From Heterobilharzia americana (Eukaryota; Platyhelminthes; Trematoda; Strigeidida; Schistosomatidae): a DNA stretch of 64,000 nucleotides. The stretch is from the NCBI GenBank assembly GCA_944470555.2, contig OX104127.1, forward strand, positions 111,752,741 through 111,816,740. Reading direction: 5' to 3'. Position numbers and translations under genes: made by a program. The stretch's first letter is position 1; each line of letters starts with the position of its first letter. Positions 45,428-56,949 of this stretch are shown here, in pieces. The notes beneath the pieces are model-generated. The model saw nothing but the letters and a program-made list of their open reading frames with translations. It did no database searches and was not told the origin of the DNA.

Positions 45428-46225
45428 TTAACTTGATTTGGAAGGTAGGTTCCTTGCCCTAGATAGTGAGTGGTCTGCACCTACATCTGCTCCTCTTCTT
45501 GACCTTGTGTCAAGTAGACTGCGTCTCCATTTTCTTGAGATTGAGATGAAGTCGATCTGATTTTTAGTGTATCCATCTGGTAAATGGTGAAATCCATGTC
45601 GCTGACTTGTGGATATCCTTGTGCTTGAACACACTGCCTTACTCCAATCAACAAATCGCTGAATGCACAGAATTCTGCAAACAATTCTCCATTCTCGTTC
45701 ATCACCTCACCGAGTGCTTCTCGACCCATGGTTTGTTCTCTTCCTGTGTTGTCTGCTCCCAGTTTGGCATTCATGTTGCCCATTAGAATTTTGATATCGC
45801 CAACTGGAGTGGGTTCTTGTCCAGTGTTCATTGAAGTTGTCTCTAGAATTCCTCCTTTTTCTCTTGCTCTGCATTATTTGTAGGGGCACAGAATTGTATG
45901 ATTGTGACTTCCCTTCCTTTTGAGTTAAACCTCGCTGTCATGATCCTGGAGGAGATTGGTTCCCACTGCATGAGAGCCTTCGATGCTCTTGAGGACATCA
46001 TGATAGCCACTCCCTCAGTGTGCTCGTGGTTGGCGTCTGGGTGACCGGAGTAGATTATTGATTCTCCAGTTGACAGTTTGGAGAGTCCACTCCCATTCCA
46101 TCTGCATTCGCAAATCCCAAGCACTTCGATGTTATACCTTCTCACTCTTTTGCAATCTGGGCTGCCTTGCTGAGTTCAAACATCGTACGGACATTCCATG
46201 TCACCATTCTTACTTTCGCTTTCAT
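45428..46225 (-). pseudogene. APE-type endonuclease domain of RTE copy G
   Basis: The start is ATG at 46225 (MKAKVRMVTWNVRTMFE, with the TWNV strand of exonuclease/endonuclease folds). A one-base loss near 46147 shifts the frame before RRYNIEVLGICECRW, whose Glu is the expected metal ligand. Then come TARFNSKGREVTIIQFCAPTNN, ILMGNMNAKLGADN (the D-x-N motif, with Asn in place of the first Asp) and QIDFISISRKWRRS...GADVGADHSL, the D...SDH end motif with Ala for Ser. It would nick target DNA to prime reverse transcription. Frameshifts and two altered motif residues suggest it is dead. Confidence 0.8.
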
Positions 46226-46499
46226 CGAGAGAAGACACATCAACCAATTGGCTTCCCAAAAGCTTTCACCAACTGGCGTCATTTCGCCTCTCCGATTCCA
46301 GCGAGGAATAAGTTTGTTATTATTTTTTATATATCGTTTGTGCTTTGAAGTTTGTTTAGCGGTTAGATTTGTTTTCCGGGGTAGGGTTGCTAGCCCTATG
46401 CCAAACCTTCCCTTTTTACACGGTCCTAGGACCGCCTAGTAACTAGTAAACTAGTTAACCAGGCGAGGTTACAAATAAAGAACATAGCAATTCCTAATT

Positions 46500-46505
46500 C
46501 ATCCC

Positions 46506-46547
<42 letters not shown>

Positions 46548-47640
46548 CGTCCCTATGGGTTCCTGATGGAACAAAGAGCTTCAGTAGCACTTCTCCATTC
46601 CACTCTCCTCTCTGCAATATTTTGGACCTCACTCCACGACTGCCCAGAAGCTTTCATTTCTTCCCCACATGATCTCCTCCATGTCACCCTCACTTCAAAC
46701 GCTCAACTCGTCGTTTCCCCTTTGAGTTCCACTCGACTGCCTGGTCTGGCACGTGATGTCCCCAGTCGGCCTCCTCAGTGTATGTTCAATCCAACTCCAC
46801 TTCCTTCCAGTGCATATTTGTTGAGCGATAGGTTCTTGGTTGATTCGTTGCCAGACCAGAGTCAGTTCCTTGTTGCTTATTCTTATTGTTCTGGCCATCT
46901 GATCTTCAGTAACGAGCGTAGGCAGTTGTTGATGAATATCTGTAGTTTGTTAGAAATGCTTTTCGTAACGTACCAAGTCTCTGAACCATCACATAGAAGC
47001 ACCGACTTGACGTTGGTGTTGAAATTCCGAATCTTGTTCACGCTTTGTGCTGAGTGAAGCAGACCTTCATACTGGACTCAGGTTACTGAACGCCTGTCTT
47101 GCTTTTCCGATTCTGGCTGCCTAGATAGGTGAAGGAGGCTACTCCCTTTAAGTTTATCCATTTGGTGGTGATTGGAGCTAGTTGTTTTTGTTGGTTGGGT
47201 ATCATCATCACCTCTGTCTTCTCTACGTTCAATTTAGGGAAGTCCCGTCTTCGCTGCCTCGTCTCTTCTGCCAACTTGTTAGTTTTTGCCTGTAGATCTT
47301 CAAGTTTGTGCAACATTGGACACAAGTCATCGGCGAAATCCAAATCTTCTGGGCTCTTTTCATTACTCTAGCCAGCATATCCCCCTTTTCTCGCTCCTCA
47401 CAGTCGCCTGTTGCATGATCCAGTGGACCACGATCAGGAATATCATGGGTGACAGTAGACAACCTTGTTTTACTCCTGTCTTCACTTCAAAGGCATCACT
47501 GAGCTTCTCATTGTGAATTAACTGGCATGTCGCATCTTCATATAGTTGTTGAATGAGGTTGATGAGGGTTTGTAGCACTGAAAGCGTAGTGTTGAAGAAG
47601 TTGCCTGGCAAATTACTTTTCAGTCGACGTTGTCAATGGC
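46500..47640 (-). mobile_element. RTE-like copy H1, 5'-truncated
   Basis: Minus-strand 3' part of the family with a (TTA)n tail of about 13 units at 46507-46545. It contains VKQGCLLSPMIFLIVVHW (about 47490-47440), LDFADDLCPM (about 47343-47310), NVEKTEVMMIP, FTYLGS, then a deletion, the region equivalent to [10 protein letters not shown], and the tail. The 5' truncation is near 47640 within the RT (before motif B). It lies about 20 bp from copy G's target-site duplication. 46560-47530 is nearly identical to 49680-50650. Confidence 0.85.
47083..47343 (-). pseudogene. RT motif C segment of RTE copy H1
   Basis: An 86-codon frame starting at the motif C box (DFADDLCPM) and running through AKTNKLAEE, NVEKTEVMMIP and FTYLGS before leaving the family at QNRKSKTGVQ because of a deletion. 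An identical frame lies at 50205-50465. Confidence 0.7.
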
Positions 47641-48130
47641 CTCATCTCTTTATAGGATAACCTAATTTAGTATTATACTTAGTACTCACACTAAAGATCA
47701 TGAACTTCGAAGAAGCTGCAGATGAGTATATGACCATAAAGCAAGCAAAAGAATAAGAATTATGAATATGATTTTGGTCATTCAGACATTCTGTACAACA
47801 TTTTTTACGCTATTCTTTGTAAACACATCTCAACAAATCAGTATATTGTAGAGTAGTTTTAATTGTGTCTGCTGCGTCTTTGTATGTAAAATATCTCTAT
47901 AAGAAAATCGATTCCGAGAGGATTAACACATTATTATTGCACTTTTTCTGTGAATTGGAATGCAGGTTATCTTTTGGATGTAGATACGTTTTTAAGCAAC
48001 TTGTCAGCTAATTATTATTGAAAGTCATTTTTAAAATTATGAAAAAAGATAGCTAACCAGCGTGAATAAGTTTAGGTGGTTGTATTATTTCGGTTTTGTT
48101 CTAAAGTAGAATTAAATTTTTGGTCTATAG
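47641..48130. other. No gene recognised
   Basis: AT-rich spacer between RTE copy H1 and the hammerhead repeats. Confidence 0.5.
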
Positions 48131-48690
48131 GGATTGAGCGGTTTCAAGGTGGTTTGTATCATAAAATGATAACAGTTGAAGAATTAATAAAAACCTGAGA
48201 AAGGATTGACAGGAATGACTCGGTGGTCCAGTGGATAGTGCTCTAGTGCGTGAACTGATCAGTCAAGGGCTAGAGTCCTAGTGGGAACAACATACCTCAC
48301 TGGGAAGCAGGTATATCCAGCTGACGAGTCATAGATCAGACGAGACACACTTCTTGGGTTTCACTGCTGGCCACTATCCATCATTACTGTCAAAATGGAA
48401 ACGACAGACGATATCAAAGGATCCGCGCAGCAGCCCATTTACCAACAGAGACCGCTGAATTGGGGGCAGTCAACGACACGACAATACAAGCAACATCATA
48501 GAAGTAGAAAAATGTTTACTACTATATTTCAACTCACTGATTAAGCGGTACTTTGTAGACTTTGCAGCCTGAAGGTCTTGGGTTCCATCTCTAGCAGCAA
48601 TATGGTTGCACACTGTTGGTCTCATACTAAGGTGAAAGAGCCCTCCAGAGCTTCTGGGTTTCCAGTAGTTTTCCACCTATTATCATTTCA
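48131..48690 (+). mobile_element. SM-alpha-like type A copy, apparently nested in a type B copy
   Basis: 48140-48205 resembles the left outer arm of a type B repeat (GGTTTCAAGGTGG, then ACAGTTGAAG, AAACCTGAG). 48210-48480 is a type A repeat with A box TGGTCCAGTGG (48222-48232), ribozyme (48308-48366) and tail (CACTATCCATCATTAC, ACCAACAGAGACCG). 48510-48690 is a type B half with a damaged ribozyme (CACTGTTGGTCTCATACTAAGGTGAAA) and a GTTTCCAGTAGTTTTCC tail. The nesting is inferred from the order of the pieces. Confidence 0.5.
48308..48366 (+). ncRNA. Decayed hammerhead ribozyme (type A)
   Basis: Core CTGACGA (48321-48327) intact and a 3-bp GTC/GAC stem II, but the core GAA is GAG (48342-48344) and the cleavage region reads ACACACTTC. 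Inactive by inspection. Confidence 0.6.
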
Positions 48691-49580
48691 TGGTGAAACC
48701 ATCTTTATAGCGAAACTATTTGTTTATAATATATATGAATTGCCTTCCTTTTATTTAATACTAATGTATGGCATATTTTCTAGAGTTTGAGATTGATGCA
48801 GACATGAGTATTCAATCAACTTATCTATATTTTCATATTTAATCACTTGATGGTGAGTCAGTTTAACCACGCCTTTTTATAGACTATAAAAAGGTCATTA
48901 AATTTCACTGTCTGATATGCACTTTGTTCTTGATAATTTTATCTTTCTACCGTTATTCTTGTTTAAATTTTGTTCATAGTTAACAAAAGACCAGAAAAAT
49001 AAGTAAAAAAAGCTTTGTGATTTAAAAATTTTGGGACATATTGGTCTATAGCGTGAACAGACTATAGAATATTGTCTCATATTTGTCTGTACCGATGATA
49101 AAATATTACATGATAAGCTGAACTATTCGTTTAAGTCTGAAGACTGTTGAATTTATTACTATCCAATAAATTGCTAGCAATATGTATAGGGAATATTAAC
49201 CATCCGATACCCAAGCCGTTGAAGTTATCCGGAATGGGTATTTTTCACAGTTATTAGGAGTCTCCACTTTTCTTGTCATGTGAAGAGAACCAGACAGTAA
49301 GGTGGTATTATTTTCAGTATTTACCGATGGGTCGCTAACAGAATACTTTCAAACGTAAACATGCTTTTACAAAAAAATATATATCGATTAGACTAAGAGG
49401 AAATTTATCACATCGTTGAAAGTTTGTGATAATGAGGCCAACTAAAAACTCGTGGATGGGAAAATGAAGAATTGTTATTTGAGAGATTAAATCAACAAAT
49501 CATCCGCTCTTGATGCACACGAATATGTAACGAAAATTTGAATGATGAAAAATTCCAGTAGAGCTGCAACAACTCTGTAA
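48691..49580. other. No gene recognised
   Basis: AT-rich. The PLE region before the RTE insertion may start as early as 49440, but its motifs become readable only from about 49585. Confidence 0.45.
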
Positions 49581-49654
49581 GTTAGTCACTTTTACCCCTC
49601 GATTATGCAGCCTGCCTAAAGTCCGCAAAAACTTCTTTTACGCCCAATAATTTA

Positions 49655-50668
49655 TTTATATATATTTAATTGTTCCTTGGGTTCCTGATGGAACAAAGAG
49701 CTTCAGTAGCACTTCTCCATTCCACTCTCCTCTCTGCAATATTTTGGACCTCACTCCACGACTGCCCAGAAGCTTTCATTTCTTCCCCACATGATCTCCT
49801 CCATGTCACCCTCACTTCAAACGCTCAACTCGTCGTTTCCCCTTTGAGTTCCACTCGACTGCCTGGTCTGGCACGTGATGTCCCCAGTCGGCCTCCCCAG
49901 TGTATGTTCAATCCAACTCCACTTCCTTCCAGTGCATATTTGTTGAGCGATAGGTTCTTGGTTGATTCGTTGCCAGACCAGAGTCAGTTCCTTGTTGCTT
50001 ATTCTTATTGTTCTGGCCATCTGATCTTCAGTAACGAGCGTAGGCAGTTGTTGATGAATATCTGTAGTTTGTTAGAAATGCTTTTCGTAACGTACCAAGT
50101 CTCTGAACCATCACATAGAAGCACCGACTTGACGTTGGTGTTGAAATTCCGAATCTTGTTCACGCTTTGTGCTGAGTGAAGCAGACCTTCATACTGGACT
50201 CAGGTTACTGAACGCCTGTCTTGCTTTTCCGATTCTGGCTGCCTAGATAGGTGAAGGAGGCTACTCCCTTTAAGTTTATCCATTTGGTGGTGATTGGAGC
50301 TAGTTGTTTTTGTTGGTTGGGTATCATCATCACCTCTGTCTTCTCTACGTTCAATTTAGGGAAGTCCCGTCTTCGCTGCCTCGTCTCTTCTGCCAACTTG
50401 TTAGTTTTTGCCTGTAGATCTTCAAGTTTGTGCAACATTGGACACAAGTCATCGGCGAAATCCAAATCTTCTGGGCTCTTTTCATTACTCTAGCCAGCAT
50501 ATCCCCCTTTTCTCGCTCCTCACAATCGCCTGTTGCATGATCCAGTGGACCACGATCAGGAATATCATGGGTGACAGTAGACAACCTTGTTTTACTCCTG
50601 TCTTCACTTCAAAGGCATCACTGAGCTTCTCATTGTGAATTAACTGGCATGTGGCGTCTTCATATAGT
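49655..50668 (-). mobile_element. RTE-like copy H2, nested in a PLE
   Basis: Nearly identical to copy H1 over 49680-50650; the differences I can see number about five in about 970 bp. The 3' tail is AT-rich (TTTATATATATTTAA) rather than (TTA)n. The 5' truncation is at about 50668, earlier than in H1. A CCAAYA-like string on both sides (49642 and 50670) may be a short target-site duplication. It contains motif C (DFADD) and the C-terminal tail but no motif A. Confidence 0.85.
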
Positions 50669-51960
50669 CCAACACTAGATATGACTAATTATCCTTGCGA
50701 TTCAATCGCAATGTGGCTGGCTGAGATATTCGGAATAATGAGAAATCAAATTTTGAAACACGGTACGCGTGATACATTTCAGTTTGTTGAGTTATTCGAA
50801 GGTACGAGTTTGTCAGAGAATGCGATGATTCAGCTGAATGTCCTCTGTATATTTAGATATGTTCTACTTACAGAAACCATCTGTTTTGTGTGTGAATTTA
50901 CTTAGCTCCGTTACATAAGCATTGATATCCCAGACCACAATTCATAGGAGCCTCTTCTTAGCTGTACTTGCAACGTGGACTTCAGTTTCAACGGCAAAAT
51001 CTACAAGATGATGTGCCTATTGGATTACTTCTACGACTCGTCTTGCCAGATTGCTTTTGACAAGCCTAAAAAACGCAGCCTTGCCTAAACAATCGATGGA
51101 TTTCATATGTAAAAAGATACGCCGATGATGCACTTATTATTTGTGATATGATCCTCAAAAACCTGCTTCAAACTTTCAGCAACGAAGTCAAATTAAAATT
51201 CTACATTTTCGACATCCAGCTCTAAAGAAGGGACGACTATTCAGTTCCAGCTGGACCAAACATTTTGTTAATTTTAAAAGTTATGTCTTCTTCAGCAGGA
51301 GGAGAAAGCCTGTCAGTTCACTCTCTACAAGAATGAGAAAAAGTGATGAACGACAGAGCGCACGAGAAAATACTCACTGAAATTTATAGATAAGAATGTG
51401 AAGCCAAAACGTCTCACAGAAAAAGATTTCGTTAATGAACCTCGAATTCAAAGGTGGTAATCCAACGGACAACATCAGAAAGTGACGACTGGGATTCATA
51501 AAACAAAAATGTTTTGCCAGCGATATTAGAATTTTATTATCTTGTCAGAAACTAATTAGTCAGTATGTGAAGAACAACATTTGACGACATTGGTTTGTCA
51601 GTATCCGTTTACTTGATCCTGTAAAGTAGAGTACATTGGCTGTACCATGCAACAACTTGCAAAATGTGCATGTGAACACTACTTAACCTGACTGGTTAAA
51701 GGATAACCGAAATGCATCTTGCTGTCTGTAGCAGGAAACCTGTAAACTAAAGACACTTGGCTAGTATTGAGAAGTCCTTCAAAATTTTGCATAAAATGCC
51801 ACCAACAGAGCAGAAAGCAGTAAGAACAAGACACTCGTACAAAGTTAAAACATTAACAATACAATAGCTGAAGCCATCATTATACCATCAAGAGGAGTAT
51901 GTACAATCTCTTTCTTAGCCACAGCTGTCGTAAATGATTGATAACTCTACATAATTCCCT
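50668..51960 (+). pseudogene. PLE reverse transcriptase and GIY-YIG remnants
   Basis: In order: PTLDMTNYPCDSIAMWLAEI (50670-50730) and DTFQFVELFEGTS (about 50776-50810); FSFNGKIY near 50985-51008; a frameshifted QDDVPIGLL block (degraded DGV-x-MGSPLGP); RYADD catalytic motif (YADD codons 51118-51129, KRYADDALIICD); then heavy decay; then CKVEYIGCTM (51620-51650), the YIG strand of the endonuclease, and CEHYLT. Many stops. The endonuclease resembles the lineage at 30.6-31.3 kb (SYIGHTMRQ) more than the one at 37.5 kb. Confidence 0.75.
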
Positions 51961-52619
51961 CATGATGCATTTATATTTCATTTTCTAACCATTTTTATAC
52001 TTCCTTGTTTTACTCAGCAGCTTCTTACCTTTGATTATAAATTGCTCTGAACTCTTCCACTCTTCCTGCAATATATTCATGAATGTAAAGCCAAAAAAAT
52101 TAGTTCATGGAAAATAAAAAATTTCTTCACTACCATCACTCTTTTTCCAGTAACCATCGAGCTGTTTAAACGATGGTTTTAGACAAGAAAATTTTAAATG
52201 ATCAGTCATTCGCCATGCACAAAATTGTAGTGAAACCTATTTAGACATGTGCTTGATTCATTATGTTACAATAGGTGATAAATTATTAAATGGGGAAATG
52301 ATGGGTGCAGTCAGTCGATTAAAATTCTTACATTTTAGAGAGTGGGAGCTCAAAGTCAGTGTTCCAAAAGGATAATGTTTTCTGAAACTAAAGGTTAAAG
52401 CTGATTTTCATAAAAGATGAAGAAATTTATTGTTGAAAACTTGCTTTAGACGTATACGATCCTGATAATAATATAATGCATTGGTAGCAGATATGACTTT
52501 ATCCAGACAGCTTACTCCAATACGAAATTGGGTACTCTGTATGACAATACCACTATGTTCCACTGAGTCGTACCGAATATTGAAAATCCGGGTAATAACA
52601 AACAAAAGTTCAGAGAAAT
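51961..52619. other. No gene recognised
   Basis: AT-rich background. Confidence 0.5.
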
Positions 52620-52890
52620 ATGTAGTAATATTCATCACACAGTGACACCAGTTTGGCAGCCACCGAAAACATGGTAGCACTGGGTGGCTGTTTCGCCCCG
52701 GTATGGGGCTCAGCTGGGCGCACCCAAAACCCGGCCAGGGCTCGAACTCAGGACCCTCAGGTTTCTTGGTGAACCCATTAACCATTCGGCCACCGGGTTG
52801 GAGTTCAGTGGTCCACAGTTTCTTAGTTCTGTCAAGTCGCGACATACCACGACTATCATCCAAAGTCCTCAGTTGGCATCCGCTTCTCTT
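52620..52890 (-). mobile_element. SM-alpha-like type B repeat
   Basis: Minus strand: head (GACTTTGGATGATAGTCGTGG, 52880-52850), A box TGGCCGAATGG (near 52795), B box GAGTTCGAGCCC (near 52750), ribozyme region (52730-52685) and tail. Only one unit is visible, with no inverted right arm. Confidence 0.7.
52682..52733 (-). ncRNA. Hammerhead ribozyme, type B, with core deletion
   Basis: Stem I GCGCCCAG, then CTGA directly joined to GCCCC; the three core bases after CTGA are deleted. Stem II is strengthened (GCCCC/GGGGC), GAAAC is intact, and CAGTGC follows. The deletion should abolish catalysis. Confidence 0.6.
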
Positions 52891-55800
52891 CCAAATGCTT
52901 GTTCCACTGAATGTTTCATTAAATAAGCCACCAGTCAGTAAATGAACATTGATTTTGTTACCAAGCTAGAAGCATTCATAAAATAACAATTTACATATGC
53001 ATATTCTTCAGAACGTGACTACACCATGGGTAAATTTATAACTATCAACTGCTTTCTTTAAGAAATTTAACAAACTGATGACAGTTTATCACTAATTATT
53101 TTCAGAAAATTTATGGATTGTCACATTAAGTTTATGAGACTGTACTGTAATTATTAGCTAATGGATTTGTAAAATGATATTTTGATTGTTAGAAACTTTC
53201 ATATTCCATGAATAAAATGTGTATCTTTAGCGACTTTTAATTAAAATTTTTATAGACCCCCCAGTGATAAAATTCTAACTGGTTCTGAATATTATTTACT
53301 GAATCATAAATTAATCCTTTTTTATTAAATGAAAATAAAAGTGAGTCAGTCTGTAACACTGAAAAATTTGTAGATTAATAACTTCAGTTTTGTTTCCTTC
53401 AATGAATGTTGATCATATTTTTCTAACTTTTGCATAACAGATATTTTCGTCATCATATGAAGAAAGGGATTCACGAAGTATATGAAAGTATTTTCTCAAA
53501 TTCTTTATGAAAATGAACAAACTTAACATCAAAAATTCCATCACACCTACAATATAAGGCATTAGTTGCTAGTACATTTTATTAGGAGAATTTTAAATTT
53601 CATGAACCGATTACTATACCCTACCGACTCCTTGTTGTTCGATCCTTGAGCCTTCCCGCACAACTTTACTGTATAGAAAAGTTTTATTTTTATGAAAAGG
53701 AAATTGTAGTAAATTTTTGGATTATTTGCAATTTCAACTTGAGAAAATGAAAAGTACAAAGAAGTCCCGTAAACATTACTAGGAATGTTATATAGTTTAT
53801 ATGAACTATGGTCAAGATTTGACCGAATAATACCGCAAACATTAGGCGCTGAGTAAAAGAATAACATTAGATAAAATTTGTATTTGTATAAGTCACAGCG
53901 TGTTTGAAATAAAATAGTTCCAACCTTTCGCAAGGAAATCTAGTCCAAACTTCTTCAAGGAAATAACCAAAATTACGACATCAAGGATATTTTTATAGTT
54001 GATATGAAAATTATTGGTAGGAGTGAAATTTGAAGGCCGTTTCCGCATAGTAGATGTAAAGAGTGTGAAGAATGAAAAAGAGGTCATAGTAAAGATGATA
54101 ATAGTGAGCTGGTGAGTTATTGTGAAATGGAACCAAAGAAGGAGGATTAAGACTATGGTAACATTAGAGGTTAACGCTGAGATCGGGCTTCACTTGTTGA
54201 ATTGTGCAGAACTGTCAAAGGCTCGCTCCCTTTAAACTGTTTTCCTTAACTTAATTGACGATATGGAGAGGGAAACTTGGTGGAGCTATATGACCAAAGT
54301 GTCCCAAATGTTCAATGACTGAACTAGCAATTGATCTACATTCTTTCCTCAACAAACTTGTGAAGGCATATTCGGAGATACATTTGGAAATTTCGCGCAT
54401 GTTGCGCAGAAACGTTAGTCTTACAGCAGTAAGTAAACCTGTAAAGATAAATGGAGGTGTCTCAAGGTTGTCTTTTCCCTAGTGTACACCTTAAAACCAC
54501 CAACCGACTACAGAAATCGAAACCTCTGGAGAAGATCATTTTCTTTTCTAAATTGTCTCTTCTTTCCTCTGTGACTTACTAAGCTCCTTTCATCGTCTGC
54601 AATTTAACACCTACACACTTTGTGAACTATGCTGGACACGAATAATCGTATTTACAATCGGTGATTACGTAACATCATTTACAGCTAATGTTTCACGCAT
54701 CCACCGCCGCGTATGTGAAAAACCATTACCGTTCATCTTTATAATCCAAAACAAATTTATGCAAAAATTTCTGTTGTTCTAGGTGTGAAAAATGCTTAAA
54801 CTCTCACTTTCTAATCGACTTACTTAAACTGTTCACAGATAACCATTTCACTTCATTGATCCAGTTTTTATCTCCTTGTGTTTTAGTTCTCTTTTTTTAT
54901 CCTTAATCATATCAGACACTTTACCACTTGACAAAAGCTTTCTCGTCTCCATTATTTATCATTTAGTCCCTCAACTAACAGCCCTTTTCTTTTTGTTCTT
55001 CATTCCTCAATCCAAAATAGTTACTCTCTTCATTATTCCCTGATTAAAATGACTTCTATTCACTCACTATGCTCTTGTTCATTTAATTCCATCTATGCAT
55101 TATATATACCAGCAGTTTTAGTCACTTATTGTTCTTGCATTTTAACGCTGACTATTGGGAAATGATACTTTTAGACTTACAACTGAAAAACCCTATGTAG
55201 AAGTTACTGATTTATTAGGACATGTATTTCTTTATTAAAGACAACCAAAAAGCTATTCATTTTAGTTAAGTTGTTTGCAGGTATCTAGCGAAGATATCGT
55301 TTATAGTCACTTAAAAAGCTTTTATTCCGAAATATCTTGACATGTTATGCTCGTGATCTTTCTGGTGGTGGAAGCTGTATTGTCAAAATCTGCTTCTGCA
55401 TCACGTCAGATTTTAGCTACTTTGTCTCATCAGCACAATAGTTTACGTCATCATACATGTAATTTTCCCTATGAAATACTCATAAAATACAACATGACAT
55501 GATTACTTATCCAAACATCATAATAATGACTGAAAATGGATTCTGGTGATTTTTCAAGCATGCTTTTATGATGATAAAAACAAATCCTGTCTTCTGAATT
55601 TATTTCCCCTTATTCATAACTTATATCCCAGTAATAACAGTAATTATCGGTAAAACACTAGATAAACTCAGAAAACAAGTCAAGTCAAAGGAGATATTCA
55701 CTGTTTTTAGTAGGTACTTTGATTTTTATGATGTGCTGTATAACTTAAACTATTTATTTATTAATCACAACAAGAAAATATTTTGAAAACAACTTAAGTC

Positions 55801-56172
55801 TTGATGAATGACTCTTTAGTTAACTACTTGCATGTAGTAATTATAAGGAAAATCAAAGAAGGAGAAGAACAAACAATCAGAAAACTTTTAACTATGTTGC
55901 AACTTTTAGGAAAAGTGAGGAATAACCTTTCACCAATGACGGGATCAGTAATAATAGCGATAATGGAGAAAGTAAAGGCTCTCGACACAACGTTATTTAG
56001 CTGGTACTATTATCATTTCTTGTTTTGCTGTTGAAACTGTAGCGAAATAGACAAAATCGCAAAGACGCTAAAAAGGATTGCGAATCAGCAAATCAATAGG
56101 AAGAATTATTCTGTTCAACAAGTTTATGAATTTGAAGAGCTTTCATGGTGCAAACAGTTCTCTCCCTCTCTC

Positions 56173-56223
<51 letters not shown>

Positions 56224-56940
56224 TATGTACAGTACTATACCATCTTCCAAAAACACCGCAATTAAATTACTGTCGGTATATGTATAGATTCAGTTTCATT
56301 CTAAATATCAATGTTAGTAGCATTTTCCGGTGAAGACCTATTTTCGTCAAGTTTAATAATTAGCTATGCATTTTCGGAGTTCAGTAAAATCGTAAACAGT
56401 ATGTATTACTATAGTAGTTAGCTTGTGCAAAAACTATCCAGTATAACGATGCAGGCTTTAGGTAATTTATAAGTTCTCAGCTTCAGATGAGGCTAAGAGT
56501 TGTTCCTTGCTCTTTGAGATTGATATTTAAACACGGATGTTTCATCAATAGCCTGGATAATACTATGAAGGCGAACTCCATCGAAAAAATACTTAGCCAA
56601 CAACTTTCTTATATAAAACGAGGAATACCTAATATCACGCCTTAGAAAGCATCCTATTAAATATTTACTGATAAAGATCGAATCTTTTGGGGTCCATGGT
56701 GTGTAAATTGTATACAAACTACCAGCCTCTAGAAAAATCAAGGAAGGTATATCTAGACTTTTGTTTATTAAATAAAATAAAATGAAGTTGCGGTCAACCA
56801 GTATAAAAACTTCAGTCTCGCTTAAACCAAACACTAGCTACGTCTACAGCCAAAAAGAAAATAGCCCCCTCTTGAAGATTCGAACCTACGACACCTAGAT
56901 GCTGAGTTCAAAAACGTTACCATTATTATCATTATAATTA
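52891..56940. other. No gene; (TA)n at about 56175-56221
   Basis: About 4 kb of AT-rich sequence without a recognised repeat or gene. Open stretches at 53562-53933 (minus, 123 codons), 55801-56034 (plus) and 56493-56834 (minus, 113 codons) have no motif, and their residue content follows the AT bias; they are not called. Confidence 0.5.
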
Positions 56941-56949
56941 TAATTATTA

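Larger units (their letters stand above)
43158..46469 (-). mobile_element. Near full-length RTE-like retrotransposon, copy G
   Basis: A 3.3-kb minus-strand element bounded by a perfect 16-bp direct repeat, TACAAATAAAGAACAT (43142-43157 and 46470-46485). Order from 5' (46469): 5' UTR with the ACTAGTTACTAGG block, endonuclease (46225-45430), linker (45430-44770), RT (44770-43600), C-terminal tail (43366-43178) and a 3' (TTA)n tail of about eight units at 43158-43182. It is the best reference in the window for the other copies. Several frameshifts and stops prevent expression. Related in layout to schistosome RTE elements of the SR2 type; the exact family name needs a database match. Confidence 0.9.
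49585..51960 (+). mobile_element. Penelope-like element split by RTE copy H2
   Basis: The left piece (49585-49645) reads RLCSLPKVRK, then with one frameshift LLLRPI. The right piece resumes at about 50668 with PTLDMTNYP. The intact family has RLYGLPK-x-HK...LRPILDMTNSP, so the two pieces are the two sides of one RT, interrupted by the minus-strand RTE. The right piece continues through RT and GIY-YIG remnants to about 51950. This dates the PLE as older than RTE copy H2. Confidence 0.75.

Noticed and set aside
46566..47057. 163-codon plus-strand frame, repeated at 49670-50179
   Set aside because: Antisense of the RTE tail (TWRRSCEEEM-type block on the minus strand); the duplication reflects copies H1 and H2.
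53562..53933. 123-codon minus-strand frame
   Set aside because: Low-complexity Tyr/Phe/Lys/Asn content matching AT-rich background; no domain.
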